DNA of 64,000 nt from assembly GCF_949628215.1 (NCBI RefSeq), contig NC_134276.1:11993690-12057689 (forward strand), read 5' to 3'. Shown here in pieces: positions 50,312 to 61,175 of the stretch. Position 1 is the stretch's first letter, and each line of letters starts with the position of its first letter. Both the position numbers and the translations under genes were made by a program. The notes below the pieces were generated by a model, which worked only from the letters and a program-made list of their open reading frames with translations, did no database searches and was not told where the DNA came from. The DNA comes from Phalacrocorax aristotelis (lineage: Eukaryota; Chordata; Aves; Suliformes; Phalacrocoracidae).

Positions 50312-53105
50312 TGCATTTTCTCTGCCACGTGTATTTAAAAGCGCTGTTTTGAACATCAGGATGTAGGTGAACAAGTTTTTGTTGATGGATTGAAACAGAA
50401 GACCGAGAGCCAATTTCTCTGAGCTCTGGAAATACGTGTAGCTCTTCCTTCAGACCACAGCAGCATCACTGGCTTCTCTCACTTGGTTTTGGGGAGCCGG
50501 GGCCATTTACAACACAGATGGGCATTTACCCACTGTGAGAGTACTTGACATGACTCCTTTATTTTCTTGGCACTTCAAAGACATTTATAGAACTCCATTC
50601 AAACCTTGATCTTTAAGTATTTGACTCAGATTTGACTTATGCTTTGAAAAATTGGTTTTAAAAAATTGCTTCTGTAACTTGATTTATCAGAAGGCAATGG
50701 CAGGTTTTTAATGACTTCACCTGATAATGAACACTTTTGGAAGCCATATTATAAGACACTGCCGAAGAAGTATCTCAGCATGAGTTTTCTGGTAAAATGC
50801 CTCTAATAAATCATTCAGTTTTGCCCACAAGCTACTGTATGCTGGGAAGAGGTTTGAAACCCTATTTCTAAAACATTTTTGAAGGCAACTGACACTTGGA
50901 GTAATACATACAGTTAAAAAACCAGAGAGACAGTTACACCTTTGGCTGAGAAGTTCACAGGAGTTAACATTTGGGCAACTGCTATTAATTTACTTCCCAA
51001 TTATTTCCCAGTGATTTTCGACAGTTTCTGTCTACAGAGGCTTCATACCATTCTTCCAAACATGTATTCTCACATCCGATACTAGTAAAAGGGAATTTGG
51101 TAGAAAATGTCAGGCTCCAACTTCATTGTTTACTAGAGAAAAATATTTTATTTTTTTACGATTCAAACTGTGAAATCAATTCTGGCTTCTGCGTAAGGAA
51201 CAATTCAGAATGTATAACACTATTTTCCTCGCAATTAGTACTCAGTAAAATTGCACATTTCAGGGAATTGAAATACAGAGTCTCTTATTAGCATTAAGCT
51301 ATAGGTTCCTATTAATAAAATTTGGCTCTGAAAGGATGATTATCAGGACCTGAAGAATTTGCAGATGACAGAGACAAAGAGAGGGCATAAGAAAAAGCAG
51401 CAGAAATGAAACATCTCATTAGAGAAGTAATCTTAAATATTATTGAACCCAGCTGACCTTCTACCTATTTAGTCGTTATCAGGCAGTTAATTGCTCTTAT
51501 GTGTCACAGACTCAACTCTTGCAGAAAATGAAGGGGAAAAAACCTCACATAAGAGCTCTGAACACTTTCAGGGAAGGCTTTCTGAATTAGGAGGTTATTG
51601 CTTGGGCTGATAAAAAAGCCCTGCAGGTAGAACAGACTGAAATAAACCTGTGACTTGGGGATGGGAAAGTCACAGGGACTTCGTTAGAGCCGCTAGAAAC
51701 TATCACAGAATGAGCAGGGACAGGAAAACCCTGGTTAAGGATCTATGGAAGAGGAAGATGAAGAAGAGGAATCTATGCAAGAAGTTGGAGGAAAGCTTCC
51801 ATCTTAGACGCCCAAGACACCAAGCACCCTGCACAACACACATACTTACGCACACTTCCTCAGGCAGCAATTTCATTCAGCTGAACACCGCCTTTCAAAA
51901 AAGGGCAAACTATCAGAGCTCCATCGCAGCCAAGCCTGACTGAGGACAGAATAAAAATAGGACAAAAAGGACTTGGTGCCTGGAAGAACAGAAATAGCTG
52001 GGAGACTACACAGACTGAATAATTACTTTTACAGAAGACCCATTTCATATCTCTCCAGTTGAAGGAAGCAGTTCTCAGCACCAAAGCACAGACAGCGTTC
52101 AGCCTCAGCACGTGGCTCGATAAGTACACAGGGGCTCCATAGCAGCCCTGTCACTCGCTGGGTAAACACTCTTTGGGTGTACCACGGGGACCACCTCGTC
52201 TGTGTAGTTTGTTGTGCGTGTATCCCAACCATGCCGCAAGTTCCGGGGCAAAAAGCCAACTTAACTGTTTATCCAAACTCTTCCTTTCAATTCTTAGCAA
52301 ATTTTGTATTTCAAAAACATCTCAGCACGCAGAGCCAGTTTAACTCTAGGCAGCACCAACAGTGGTGGCACAGCAAGTGTCATGAGCCGTGGCCGTCCCA
52401 GCCTCCTCGGGTATCTTTCTCGTTCTCAACTGGGGCGGTTTATAGCTGGCCCTAGGCTCACCTCGCTTTGGGAACACATGCCTTTTGGCAGGGAATTGAA
52501 TTTGCTTGCCTAAATTATTTGTTTTGCAACACATCTTTTGGTGGCAGTAGCACCCTGCACAGGAACAACACAAAGGAATGCAGGAAGCAAGGCACGGTCT
52601 TCCGCCGGCACGCCTATGAACAGTCCCATCAACTTCCCTGGGCCCATCCCCGTGCCAAAAGACAGCCCAGGAAGTCAAGATTTGAGGGGCCTTTGACTTC
52701 AGCACAGAAATATTTCCTGCCATGCTTCAGTGCGCTGTAGCATCGCATTCCTCCTTGCCTGGCCTGTATTTAGGCAGCAGTTGAGTTGTCAGATTCCCTC
52801 CCCAAAGTCTTCTGAAGCTTAATACCTACTGAGTGTCTTTACCATCCAAATATTTTAAGAGCTGTAGAAGAATACAGGATTATTGAAGCATTTTGATCAG
52901 AATTTGTAGTTTGATTTCTTAGAATAAACTGCCCAAGCTGTGCTCACAGCTTCCTTGGGCGGGGGAATATCACGGGACAGCAGCTCACTTCAGCAAACAA
53001 TTAGAGACCTAAGTTACACTAATGTTACTTTTCCTTCCTTTAAAAAATAATAATAAAAAAACACCCAAAACAAGCCAAACCAAAGGCTGTATCCAAAATC
53101 ACCTT

Positions 53106-53111
53106 TTTATT
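53106..53111 (-). promoter_or_regulatory. SMCO4: SMCO4 distal polyadenylation signal
   Basis: TTTATT on the + strand is AATAAA in the transcript. The transcript then reads GGTTTGGCTTGTTTTGGGTG shortly after, a GU-rich downstream element. Confidence 0.7.
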
Positions 53112-53400
53112 GCCACTTTATACAGATTTAAATATTTAACATTCAGATAAACAGCTATCTGTGCTCATGTAGTTACTTGACCATAAACTGGTAGAATCTC
53201 CCTTTCCAACTTCCGTAAGATTCCTCCTGGCGGATCCTGAAGTATTCACTTTGCATGCTGGCATCTCACAGCAAAATGAAATTATTTTTGAGTGAACTAT
53301 ATAGTGTTTAATAAAAAAATTATTACACAATGTAGGCTTTCACAATAAGTCACATTTTTTTTGCAAAATAATTTGAAGATTCCAAGTAAGACTTCTCTCT

Positions 53401-53406
53401 TTTATT
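53401..53406 (-). promoter_or_regulatory. SMCO4: SMCO4 possible proximal polyadenylation signal
   Basis: AATAAA on the - strand about 450 bases after the stop codon. Alternative to the distal signal at 53106-53111. Confidence 0.4.
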
Positions 53407-53856
53407 CAAAAAATAAATATATCCTTTCTGAATCAAAGCACTTCATATGACATTAAGTACAAAGAAGAAATGTACTTCTTTGGAAGTTCTGGAATAGACA
53501 TACAAGAGCTCATGGGAGCAACATTATCCATAACAGTGATAAAAGCTGAAAGCTGATTTTTTACAAATTTATAGCAGAACACGATTTCCTTTTACAATAT
53601 AGAGCTTCAAACCGATGTAAGAAAAACACCATTTTAAAAGTCTGAAAGGCACATGAACTGGACCATAAAACGTACTGGCACATTCACTAATACGTTTTAT
53701 GTTACATTCCTAAAGAGAAACTGTGGGACCCTAACCAAGAGAAAGACTGAAAACACCAGCAAGTTCCTTTGTAAAGTACTAAAAGAGTGACAGAGAGTTC
53801 CTTTTGGCTCGATAAAATTATTAATACCCCAAAGCTAGAAAGTCTGAAAAGCTGCA

Positions 53857-54036
53857 TCATTCAGTTGTATTTGGACGAGTCGCTACGTAAACAAATACAA
53901 CAATCAGCAGTACTACCACAGCCAGCGTGGGAAGCACGACGGTGGTGATTTGTTGCCGGGCCTCTTGCATCGCCTGTTTTCTCTCCTTTTTATCTTTGGA
54001 GGTCTCTTTTTTGGGTTTTCCTCTCAGCTGCCTCAT
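53857..54036 (-). CDS. SMCO4: SMCO4, single-pass membrane protein with coiled coil
   Basis: Complete 59-residue protein in one exon, the same length as human SMCO4 (C11orf75) and nearly identical to it as I recall. Residues 1-29 are very basic and polar (MRQLRGKPKKETSKDKKERK, then QAMQEARQQ) and form the short coiled coil. Residues about 31-52 are one hydrophobic membrane helix (VVLPTLAVVVLLIVVFVYVA), and a short tail TRPNTTE follows. The positive N-terminal side suggests a cytosolic N terminus. Function is poorly known. The reading frame was missed by a simple ORF length cut-off because it is under 60 codons. The tail differs from human by having N-T-T in place of T-I-T, creating a glycosylation sequon very close to the membrane. 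Convergent with DEUP1, 8 kb away. Confidence 0.97.
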   Translation of the reverse strand: MRQLRGKPKKETSKDKKERKQAMQEARQQITTVVLPTLAVVVLLIVVFVYVATRPNTTE

Positions 54037-54168
54037 TCTCCTCTTAGGACCTTTTGTTCACTGGAACGGGGGAGCAAAGGCGGTTGAGCGGCAGGAAATA
54101 GTCCAAGGTCTTTTGAAACAAGGGGTTGAAGAATTCCTTCTCCTTCAAGTGGCTGGCTGTGCAAGAAA
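54037..54168 (-). other. SMCO4: SMCO4 5' UTR part of the coding exon
   Basis: On the - strand, a pyrimidine tract and AG (TTTTTTTCCATCTCTTTTAG; AG complement at 54169-54170) form a convincing 3' splice site 132 bases before the start codon, so the exon likely begins at 54168. The 5' UTR continues in upstream exons not identified here. Confidence 0.65.
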
Positions 54169-57100
54169 CTAAAAGAGATGGAAAAAAACAATTCTTTTGA
54201 GCAAGACCTATGCATATTCTAGTTATTAAAGCCCTTTGCAGCTCCACTTGGTAAATCTTTTCTTCAGCCGGCACCAATATCTATGCAGCTTCTTTCAAGA
54301 AAGTGGAATCGCAGTGCACTAGCTCAGCTAATCAATAACACTTCCCCTTAAAAACTACAGCAGTTCATCACGGCGTGTGCGTTTGTCCAAGAGCGCTGAA
54401 CTTGCACTCCATTAAGCCACAAACAAAGTCCAGCACCATACCTTTTATCCTCTAAGGCAAACAAGATAACACAGCTAGAGACTTAAAAATAATATCAATT
54501 AGTCTTGCGTCAACACAAGAGTACTGGCTGCCCCTTCCTGTGACAGCAGCAGGCTCCACCTGAAGGTCTGCAGCTCTCCACACACCTACCGAGCAAGGAA
54601 GGGCACACACGCACCCTGCCGTAAGGAAAAGCATTATACGCGTTTATCATCCTCACCAGGTATTTATCAGAATAAAGGATATTCTAATAGGAAGAAATGC
54701 TGGGAAAGATCTGGTTGACTTACATTTCTGGCTCTGCTGCCATGCAAAAGTCTAAATCGTAACATGACTCAGTGCTGTCACTCTTAGTACAGCTGTCATT
54801 TTTATAAGAAAAAGATCCCAAACGATAACCAGCCTGGTTACAAATCACTAATCACAGTCATTAAAAAGGTAGTTGCTCTGAAGTATCTACTACACCAATT
54901 TTTAAAAGCAGAAGTATCTATAAAGCGAGATCAACAAGAAGACCGCAGGATATGAAAGCCTCTGAAATTAGGAGAATTAGTAGGTGCTTAATACTTCCAT
55001 ACCCTCAGTTTTTCACCCTGAAGCTGCCTACACCTATGTAGTTCACTGACCATATGGGGAGGAGGATGCCAGCTGTTTGTCTGTTTCCCTCTTTGCCACA
55101 TCCCCCGTTTCTGCAGCAGCACAATCGCCAGACACAGGCCAGCTACAGCTAAACACACTTTTGGAGGCTAATAATTACTGGTGTGAAATATTGAGTTGAA
55201 TTGAGAGTAAACTACGTACTGATGTTTTTCTGTCATTCCCTAACATACTCAGAAGATAGCATATGAAGAAATTAGTGCGTCAATGTAACAGCCTCTTTTC
55301 TTTCCTCCTCCTTTATAGCAAAATATGAAGATAGTTTAGCGTGCTGCTGTAGGTGAGCATGTGTCAACAAGCAGAGCTGCAAAGCTTGCTCAGTTCACCA
55401 CAGACACAATTTCCTCTCGATGTGTCATCTCTGGTCAACACTACAAGTTGTCTTACGACTACTTTTTAAAAACAGAAGTGGTTTTCACTGAAAGTGAGAT
55501 GCTTTCTGTTGGTATTTGCACTTAACCTTATTTGTCAGCCTGACCACAGAAGCAAAACCAAACTAAAATGCTCGTGTACAAAACAAGAATCCCCACCGAT
55601 AGGTTACATGCAACTACAAAGGAGTTTTCATCCTTTCTCGTAACAGCAGCAACCTGCCTGCTGTGAATCTCATCTAGCCAATTACGTTGGTGAGATAGTG
55701 CGCCAGTTAGGGTAAAATGTTGAGTAACTCTAGTAACTCAAACTTATGGAAGTGACCAGACTATCAGAGCAGCCATGTGGTACTGGGAAACCAAGAGCAA
55801 ATCAATGGGTCAGTATTTCCACCTCTACATGGTTCTTCCCAGATGCAACCTGAAAAAAACAACAAAAAATGCCATCAAGTGTGACAGGATCTCAGTGCTC
55901 AGCTGGACTCACCAATGCTGCATCCCACACACACACACCTTTCATACAGTTGTTTCTTCTGATCGTAAGCTTTGCCAATTCAACCTGGACTCTGAGGCAA
56001 ATGCTTCATTTCAGTTTTGATAAAGCATAAAAGGAAAATTTTGGTGATTGGAATTATTTTCAAAAGAGGAAACAATAAAGTTCAAGTCTTAGAAAGAATG
56101 AATTCCTTCTGCAAGCTGCAGCATTAGAATCGAAAGACGTAACAGATTTAGTGAAACCAGAAGTGGTCAGTGAACTTCCTAATGGGCAGGTAAGTAGCAA
56201 TTGGATGGAGCAACTATACACGATGCCCTGTTCCAGTCTTTTAATCAAACAGGACTACTTAATTTCTAAACTTCCCTAACTGTGTCTTCTGAGCAAATCC
56301 TCAGCTCTCTTACTGGTTCAGGCCAGAGCCTTTGGTATTCCACCTTCTGCAGGCTATGGCTTTCTGGCTTGGTTTTGTTGTTTATCACTTCTCTAGCTAA
56401 TTATTTAATTTCTTCTGGGGCAAAAGAAACCTCTATTTTACCCCTTCCATTTCTGTTTTGTTCTCCTCCTGCTCTGGTCACAAACTTTATTACCAAATTC
56501 TAGAAAAACTACTATGCAAAATAAAGTTTTACATTCTCCCTTTGGGATAGCTAGACAGCCAGGGCATCTCAGGCTACAGTATTTTCATATTGTTTTCTGT
56601 CTCTACTGTTAACGTATGTCAGTGGGTTCTGTATCTGGATTACTCACCAGACCCAAGAAGCGATGGACAGTAAAAGCCTGTGGGACTTTCTGCGTACCAT
56701 AGTAACAAACGGGAGTTGCCATGAAACCAACCTCTCTAACAATAAATGCATGCGTTGCTCTGTGCAGCATCACTTGCTACCCAGACATTAAAAACATCAG
56801 GATGGTTTCTTCAAGTCTCTTGAATATTTCATTCTGAAGCAAAATTATACCAAGTTAATTACATATACTAGCTAACATCTGACGGCTTAGAACAGAAAGC
56901 CTTCCCGCAAATGTCAGCAGCACTTGAATTGCAAGCTGATGCTTTCCAGTTTGGGAATCTGGCATCAATCTTCAAATACGTTTCCAGTAGGTTGGGTTAC
57001 TTGGCTTTGCTACTGGCAGAGATGGACTTGCACAGAAACTGGCCCACAGTTTTCAGAGAGATGAGCCTTAGGGTTCATCTTAACTGAACCATAAAATGGA

Positions 57101-58763
57101 AGCAGTGAATCTCTGCAAGTTGCTGCCAGGCACCTGCTGCTGCTGGGAGCCCGGACGCAACTGCCAGTATTAGACAGTTGCCACAAGACACAACACTCCC
57201 CCACATGAAAGGTCTGGGATGTTATACGCGCTCCTATGTTTGTGCTGGTACAAAACAGCACTTAAAAAACAGCGATGGGCTGCATAAAAAGCAATTCTAC
57301 AGCCCATGTTGTGCAAGCAGAGTAAGAGCACCACAGCTATCCCCTTCCACTGCCAAGCCTCCTACCAGCCACCCTGGACATCACTGGAAGGCAGGAGCCT
57401 ACTGACAGTTATGGAAAGGACGAAACGGATACATAAAGTATGGCAAGTCAGGGCCAGGGCCAGGATTGCAGTGTTAGGGTCTCATTCCCTGTGGCAGAGC
57501 CCACAAGAGCAAATTACTGAGCTATGTCCTTCAGCCAGTAAACACCCTGCCTGTGCACTGGGAAGGCAAAATTCAAGCAAAGAGAAGAAGGAAATATAGC
57601 ATTGGGATGGGTGTAATTAACAGTCTACTTAGCACTGCTCATTTAAAAGAGTGAGTAGCTATTGGAAGTGCAACGAGAAAGTGATGAAGAACAGGTACTT
57701 CAGTCTTGTGGGAACTGGAACTGTAGCTATCAGCGAACCCCACGCTGCAGAAGAACTGGAAACTCACCTTTTCTCCTCAAATGGAAGCTGAGAGTCTCCA
57801 TTCCCAGTCTCCCCCGAACAGAAGAGGGCTCACTGCCACAGACTGTACGCAACCTCCTACAGCTGCTTCCCACTTCTAGGAATTGCTCAACCTGGCCCAT
57901 GCATCTGCCAAGGCTGGAAACAAGCACCAAACTAGTTCAGTTACTGCTTTTACTGGAAAGTCAGTGACTCCCTCAACTGGGACATTTATAGGAAAAGCAG
58001 AGAAGGGCTTAACACACTCTAGCAAAACTGGAATATCCATAGTCCACAACAGTGTGACAGGAGTCTGGCACTAGCCAGACCGTAATTTCACTTTCCTTTT
58101 ATGGATTTTGCAATCTAAAATTTGGTAATAAAATTGCATGGGGTGATGAGATTATTTGTAAGGTCACTATAGCAAAGTTTTCCCCAAAAGCAGGCATCTG
58201 CTGGCTAGAAAGAAACCAACTCAATTGCCAAGTCAAGAACATGAGTGTTGGCTTGGTATATTTGTTTGAAACATCCATTTCAGAGACTACCTCTTCTGAC
58301 ACTGCAGTGCTCCAGCTTGACACTGAAAAGCTAAGGCTTCAAGCAGAACAAAACATTAAAAAGTTCAAGCTACTGAAGACAAAGCGAAAGACATCACTCT
58401 TCAACATAATAAAAATTCACAAATTTAGTACCGTGGCTTAATGTCTAGAGCAATTACATTCCTCCCTGCCCTTCATCCAAATTGCTTTTTATATATAAAA
58501 GTGCTCTTCATTCTACCTTCTCAGTTAAGTTAGTCTGAACCATTTTGCAGAGCCAACCTCAAAACCTAAGAGCATAAATCAGTGAACTTGATGAATCCAC
58601 TCATACCAAAGCTGAAGCATTTGCCAGCACCTTAAAGCAAGTCAGCTACCATTAAGCAGGGGTAATTTTGTACCAGAAAGCTGTAGTGAAATTTGTGGGG
58701 ACTTGTGTCAATCAAAACATATCAACAATCTTCCAACCAGAATTCACGGCAATCAGCCGTCTC

Positions 58764-58783
58764 TTTTTTTTTTTTTTTTTTTT
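58764..58783 (+). repeat. T20 homopolymer
   Basis: Twenty T followed by AGAATTAACC. No adjacent element recognised that would explain it as a retrotransposon tail. Confidence 0.9.
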
Positions 58784-59467
58784 AGAATTAACCCTGACCA
58801 TTAGTAATCAGCAATTAAAAGCTCCTCACACCACACATGGCTATTCCCACAAGCCAGGAACAGCAGCCCTGACCCCAGCTACATCAGCGCTTGCTGAGTC
58901 TTGCAATCCTTCATCTCCTACATGCAACACATGCACAAAAGATTCTGTTTATCCGCACTTAGTGTAATCGCTCGTCTAGATGTCTAAAGAACTTATTATC
59001 ACCAACCTTACAGCATGAATGTATTAACCATGTTAAGCTCAATAATTTTTCTCCAAATCCAAAATGACAAGTGTTTGCAAGCTAATTTGGATTAACCTGT
59101 TCTAACCTGCTACTGATACTGTAAAGTTCTGGAAGAGCAAAACATCTTGAAATTCAAATGATCTGACAAGAATTAATTTTTATCATTTAAATTTCCCCCT
59201 AGGGCCATGGATGCTGCTCACAAATTCAAAAAAGAAAACAGACAACAAAGCAGCAGACAATCAGGACACACTATTCAGTGGGGGAAAAGGACACAAGACA
59301 CCTACACAGACAATACTCTTCAGATTATTTCAGCGGTGAAGAGCCCCAAAACCAGCAGTTCCCAATCACTGGGACACACCAGCATCAGAGTCAAGAAGAA
59401 CTAAACCCAAGAATCTTACCAGCTTGGTACTTATTTCTGCTACAAGGCCGATTGCTTCAGGGTATAT

Positions 59468-59712
59468 CAGAATCACAGAATGGTAGGGGTTGGAAGAGAC
59501 CTCTGGAGATCATCTTGTCCAACCCCCCTGCTTGAGCAGGGGGCACAGGAACGCGTCCAGGTGGGGTTTGAATGTCTCCAGGGAAGGGACCCCACAGCCT
59601 CCCTGGGCAGCCTGTGCCACTGCTCTGGCACCCTCACAGGAAAGGAGTTTTTTTTTCATGTTTAAATGAAACTTCCTGTGCTCCAGCTTCTGCCCATTGC
59701 CCCTTGTACTGC
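59468..59712 (-). mobile_element. CR1 LINE short 3' fragment
   Basis: Complement of the CR1 3' end (AATCACAGAATGGTAGGGGT) followed by about 240 bp of the ORF2 tail region on the - strand. Same subfamily look as the copies at 16680 and 40561, but missing the CACACCCA stretch after the GCAGG. Truncated after the CCATTGCCCCTTGT motif. Confidence 0.88.
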
Positions 59713-61157
59713 AGCCACAGGCTGGAAGAAGAGTCAAGTCCAAGAGATGGAAAAAGGAAGAGGTGAGGACCCAAGGGGTAAGAGAAATCCTGGTTAGCAT
59801 GGAACCAGTCCTAAGCACTGAGTGGTGGTTAAAACAGCAGCACTCCCCAGTCTCATAATAAAGACCACCCTTCCCAGCAGTGAAAGACTGTTCCTTGCCA
59901 TGCTGCCGAAACCCCACGCTGCGGGCACAGCGTGGTCCCAGCAGGAGGGACACAGTGGCTCTGGGCAGCCTGGAGCGGCTGTGCAGGGTCTCCTACACAA
60001 GAGGCTTTAATCCCCCCTTACCTCGTGCAACTTCAACCTCACTGTGGCCAAGCCGGTGGCCACCACAAGGAGGTGGCAGCTCCTGAAAGAGCAGAAGGAA
60101 ACGATGTGAGGCCCCAGCCAGTGTCGGAAGCCTGGGACCAGCAACGTGGCTGAAGTAATATTCTGGCTTCTACCCTTAATTACAGCAGTGTCTAAGCAAC
60201 AGATAACACATTATTTCCTACCTTTGAAACCATGCAAATGTTTGGGGTTTTTTTGTTTATAATGATTGAACTGCATGTAATACCGTTACACGAACCCTGG
60301 GTACTAAAGGACAGGACTTATTTTAGACTACCCCATGGAACACAGGTTTATTTGTTTAACATTACTCCATAACTGATTTTACCTCAAGGTGAAATACCAC
60401 ATTTTAGACAGGGAATTTTCTTTCCTAGCCATTGCAAGAGTAGACATAGCCAGCTTAGAAATACATGGCTAAATGGGAATTTTAAAAAGCATTTCGGTAG
60501 GAGCTTAGCATGATTTACAAACAAGATTACTTGTGCAGAGCTCTAGATGGGAATCCAGAGACCTCAGTTCTGTGCACAGCTTTCCATCCACACAGGTTCA
60601 ACTTGGCTCGTTTTTTTAACCTGTGTTTCAGTTTTGGCAGGTGTAAGAGAGACAAATAACAATCCTCACACCTTTTATGAAGAACGCCTTCATCCCTTCA
60701 GATGGCTGCTACCTTGGTGGGATTTACACAAGCTCTTAGACCAGTTTGCACCCAACTCCAATGCTGAGACAGAAGCTAAATCTGCTCTTGGGTTTGTGTC
60801 AGGCGCATTAGGCACCTAATGCCTTGCACACCTGACTTGAGGAAGGGGCTTTTTTAAAAATAAATTTTAAAAAATTGATTGCTTGATTTTAACAGTGTCT
60901 ATGCAACTACAGTAGTGATTGTCCACATTCAAGAACAATTATTACACTCCATTTTAAACACTAAATGTAAAATGATAGTTAAAAAAAAAATCTTCATTAT
61001 TTGACAGGCTCTAAAGGAGCAAAATGTTCTGTGTAATCACTTGTGTGGGTGACAAAGATGGATAGAGCAGAGATTTGCCAATTTGACTGAGAGAGCTGAA
61101 CCCTACAGAGCAAGCCTGCCCGGAGGATTAACAAAACACTTTAATCCCAGTCACATC

Positions 61158-61175
61158 CTCCCTCCCTCCCTCAAC
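61158..61175 (+). repeat. CCCT-type pyrimidine tract
   Basis: CCTCCCTCCCTCCCTCAACC, a short simple repeat. Confidence 0.7.

Larger units (their letters stand above)
45839..53089. other. Intergenic between convergent DEUP1 and SMCO4
   Basis: About 7.2 kb. Includes a possible old LINE remnant at 47090-47640 and a 13-G run at 50299-50311. Open frames such as 48406-48810 (134 codons) have no recognisable homology. Confidence 0.65.
53090..53856 (-). other. SMCO4: SMCO4 3' UTR
   Basis: Runs leftward from the stop codon. A proximal AATAAA complement is at 53401-53406 and a distal one at 53106-53111. The distal signal is followed in the transcript by a GU-rich stretch (complement of about 53045-53092), a good sign of a real cleavage site near 53090. 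The two signals suggest alternative polyadenylation. Confidence 0.7.

Noticed and set aside
57010..60153. Cluster of short frames on both strands in the SMCO4 upstream region
   Set aside because: None shows a domain, consistent frame or splice sites; part lies in the CR1 fragment at 59468-59712.
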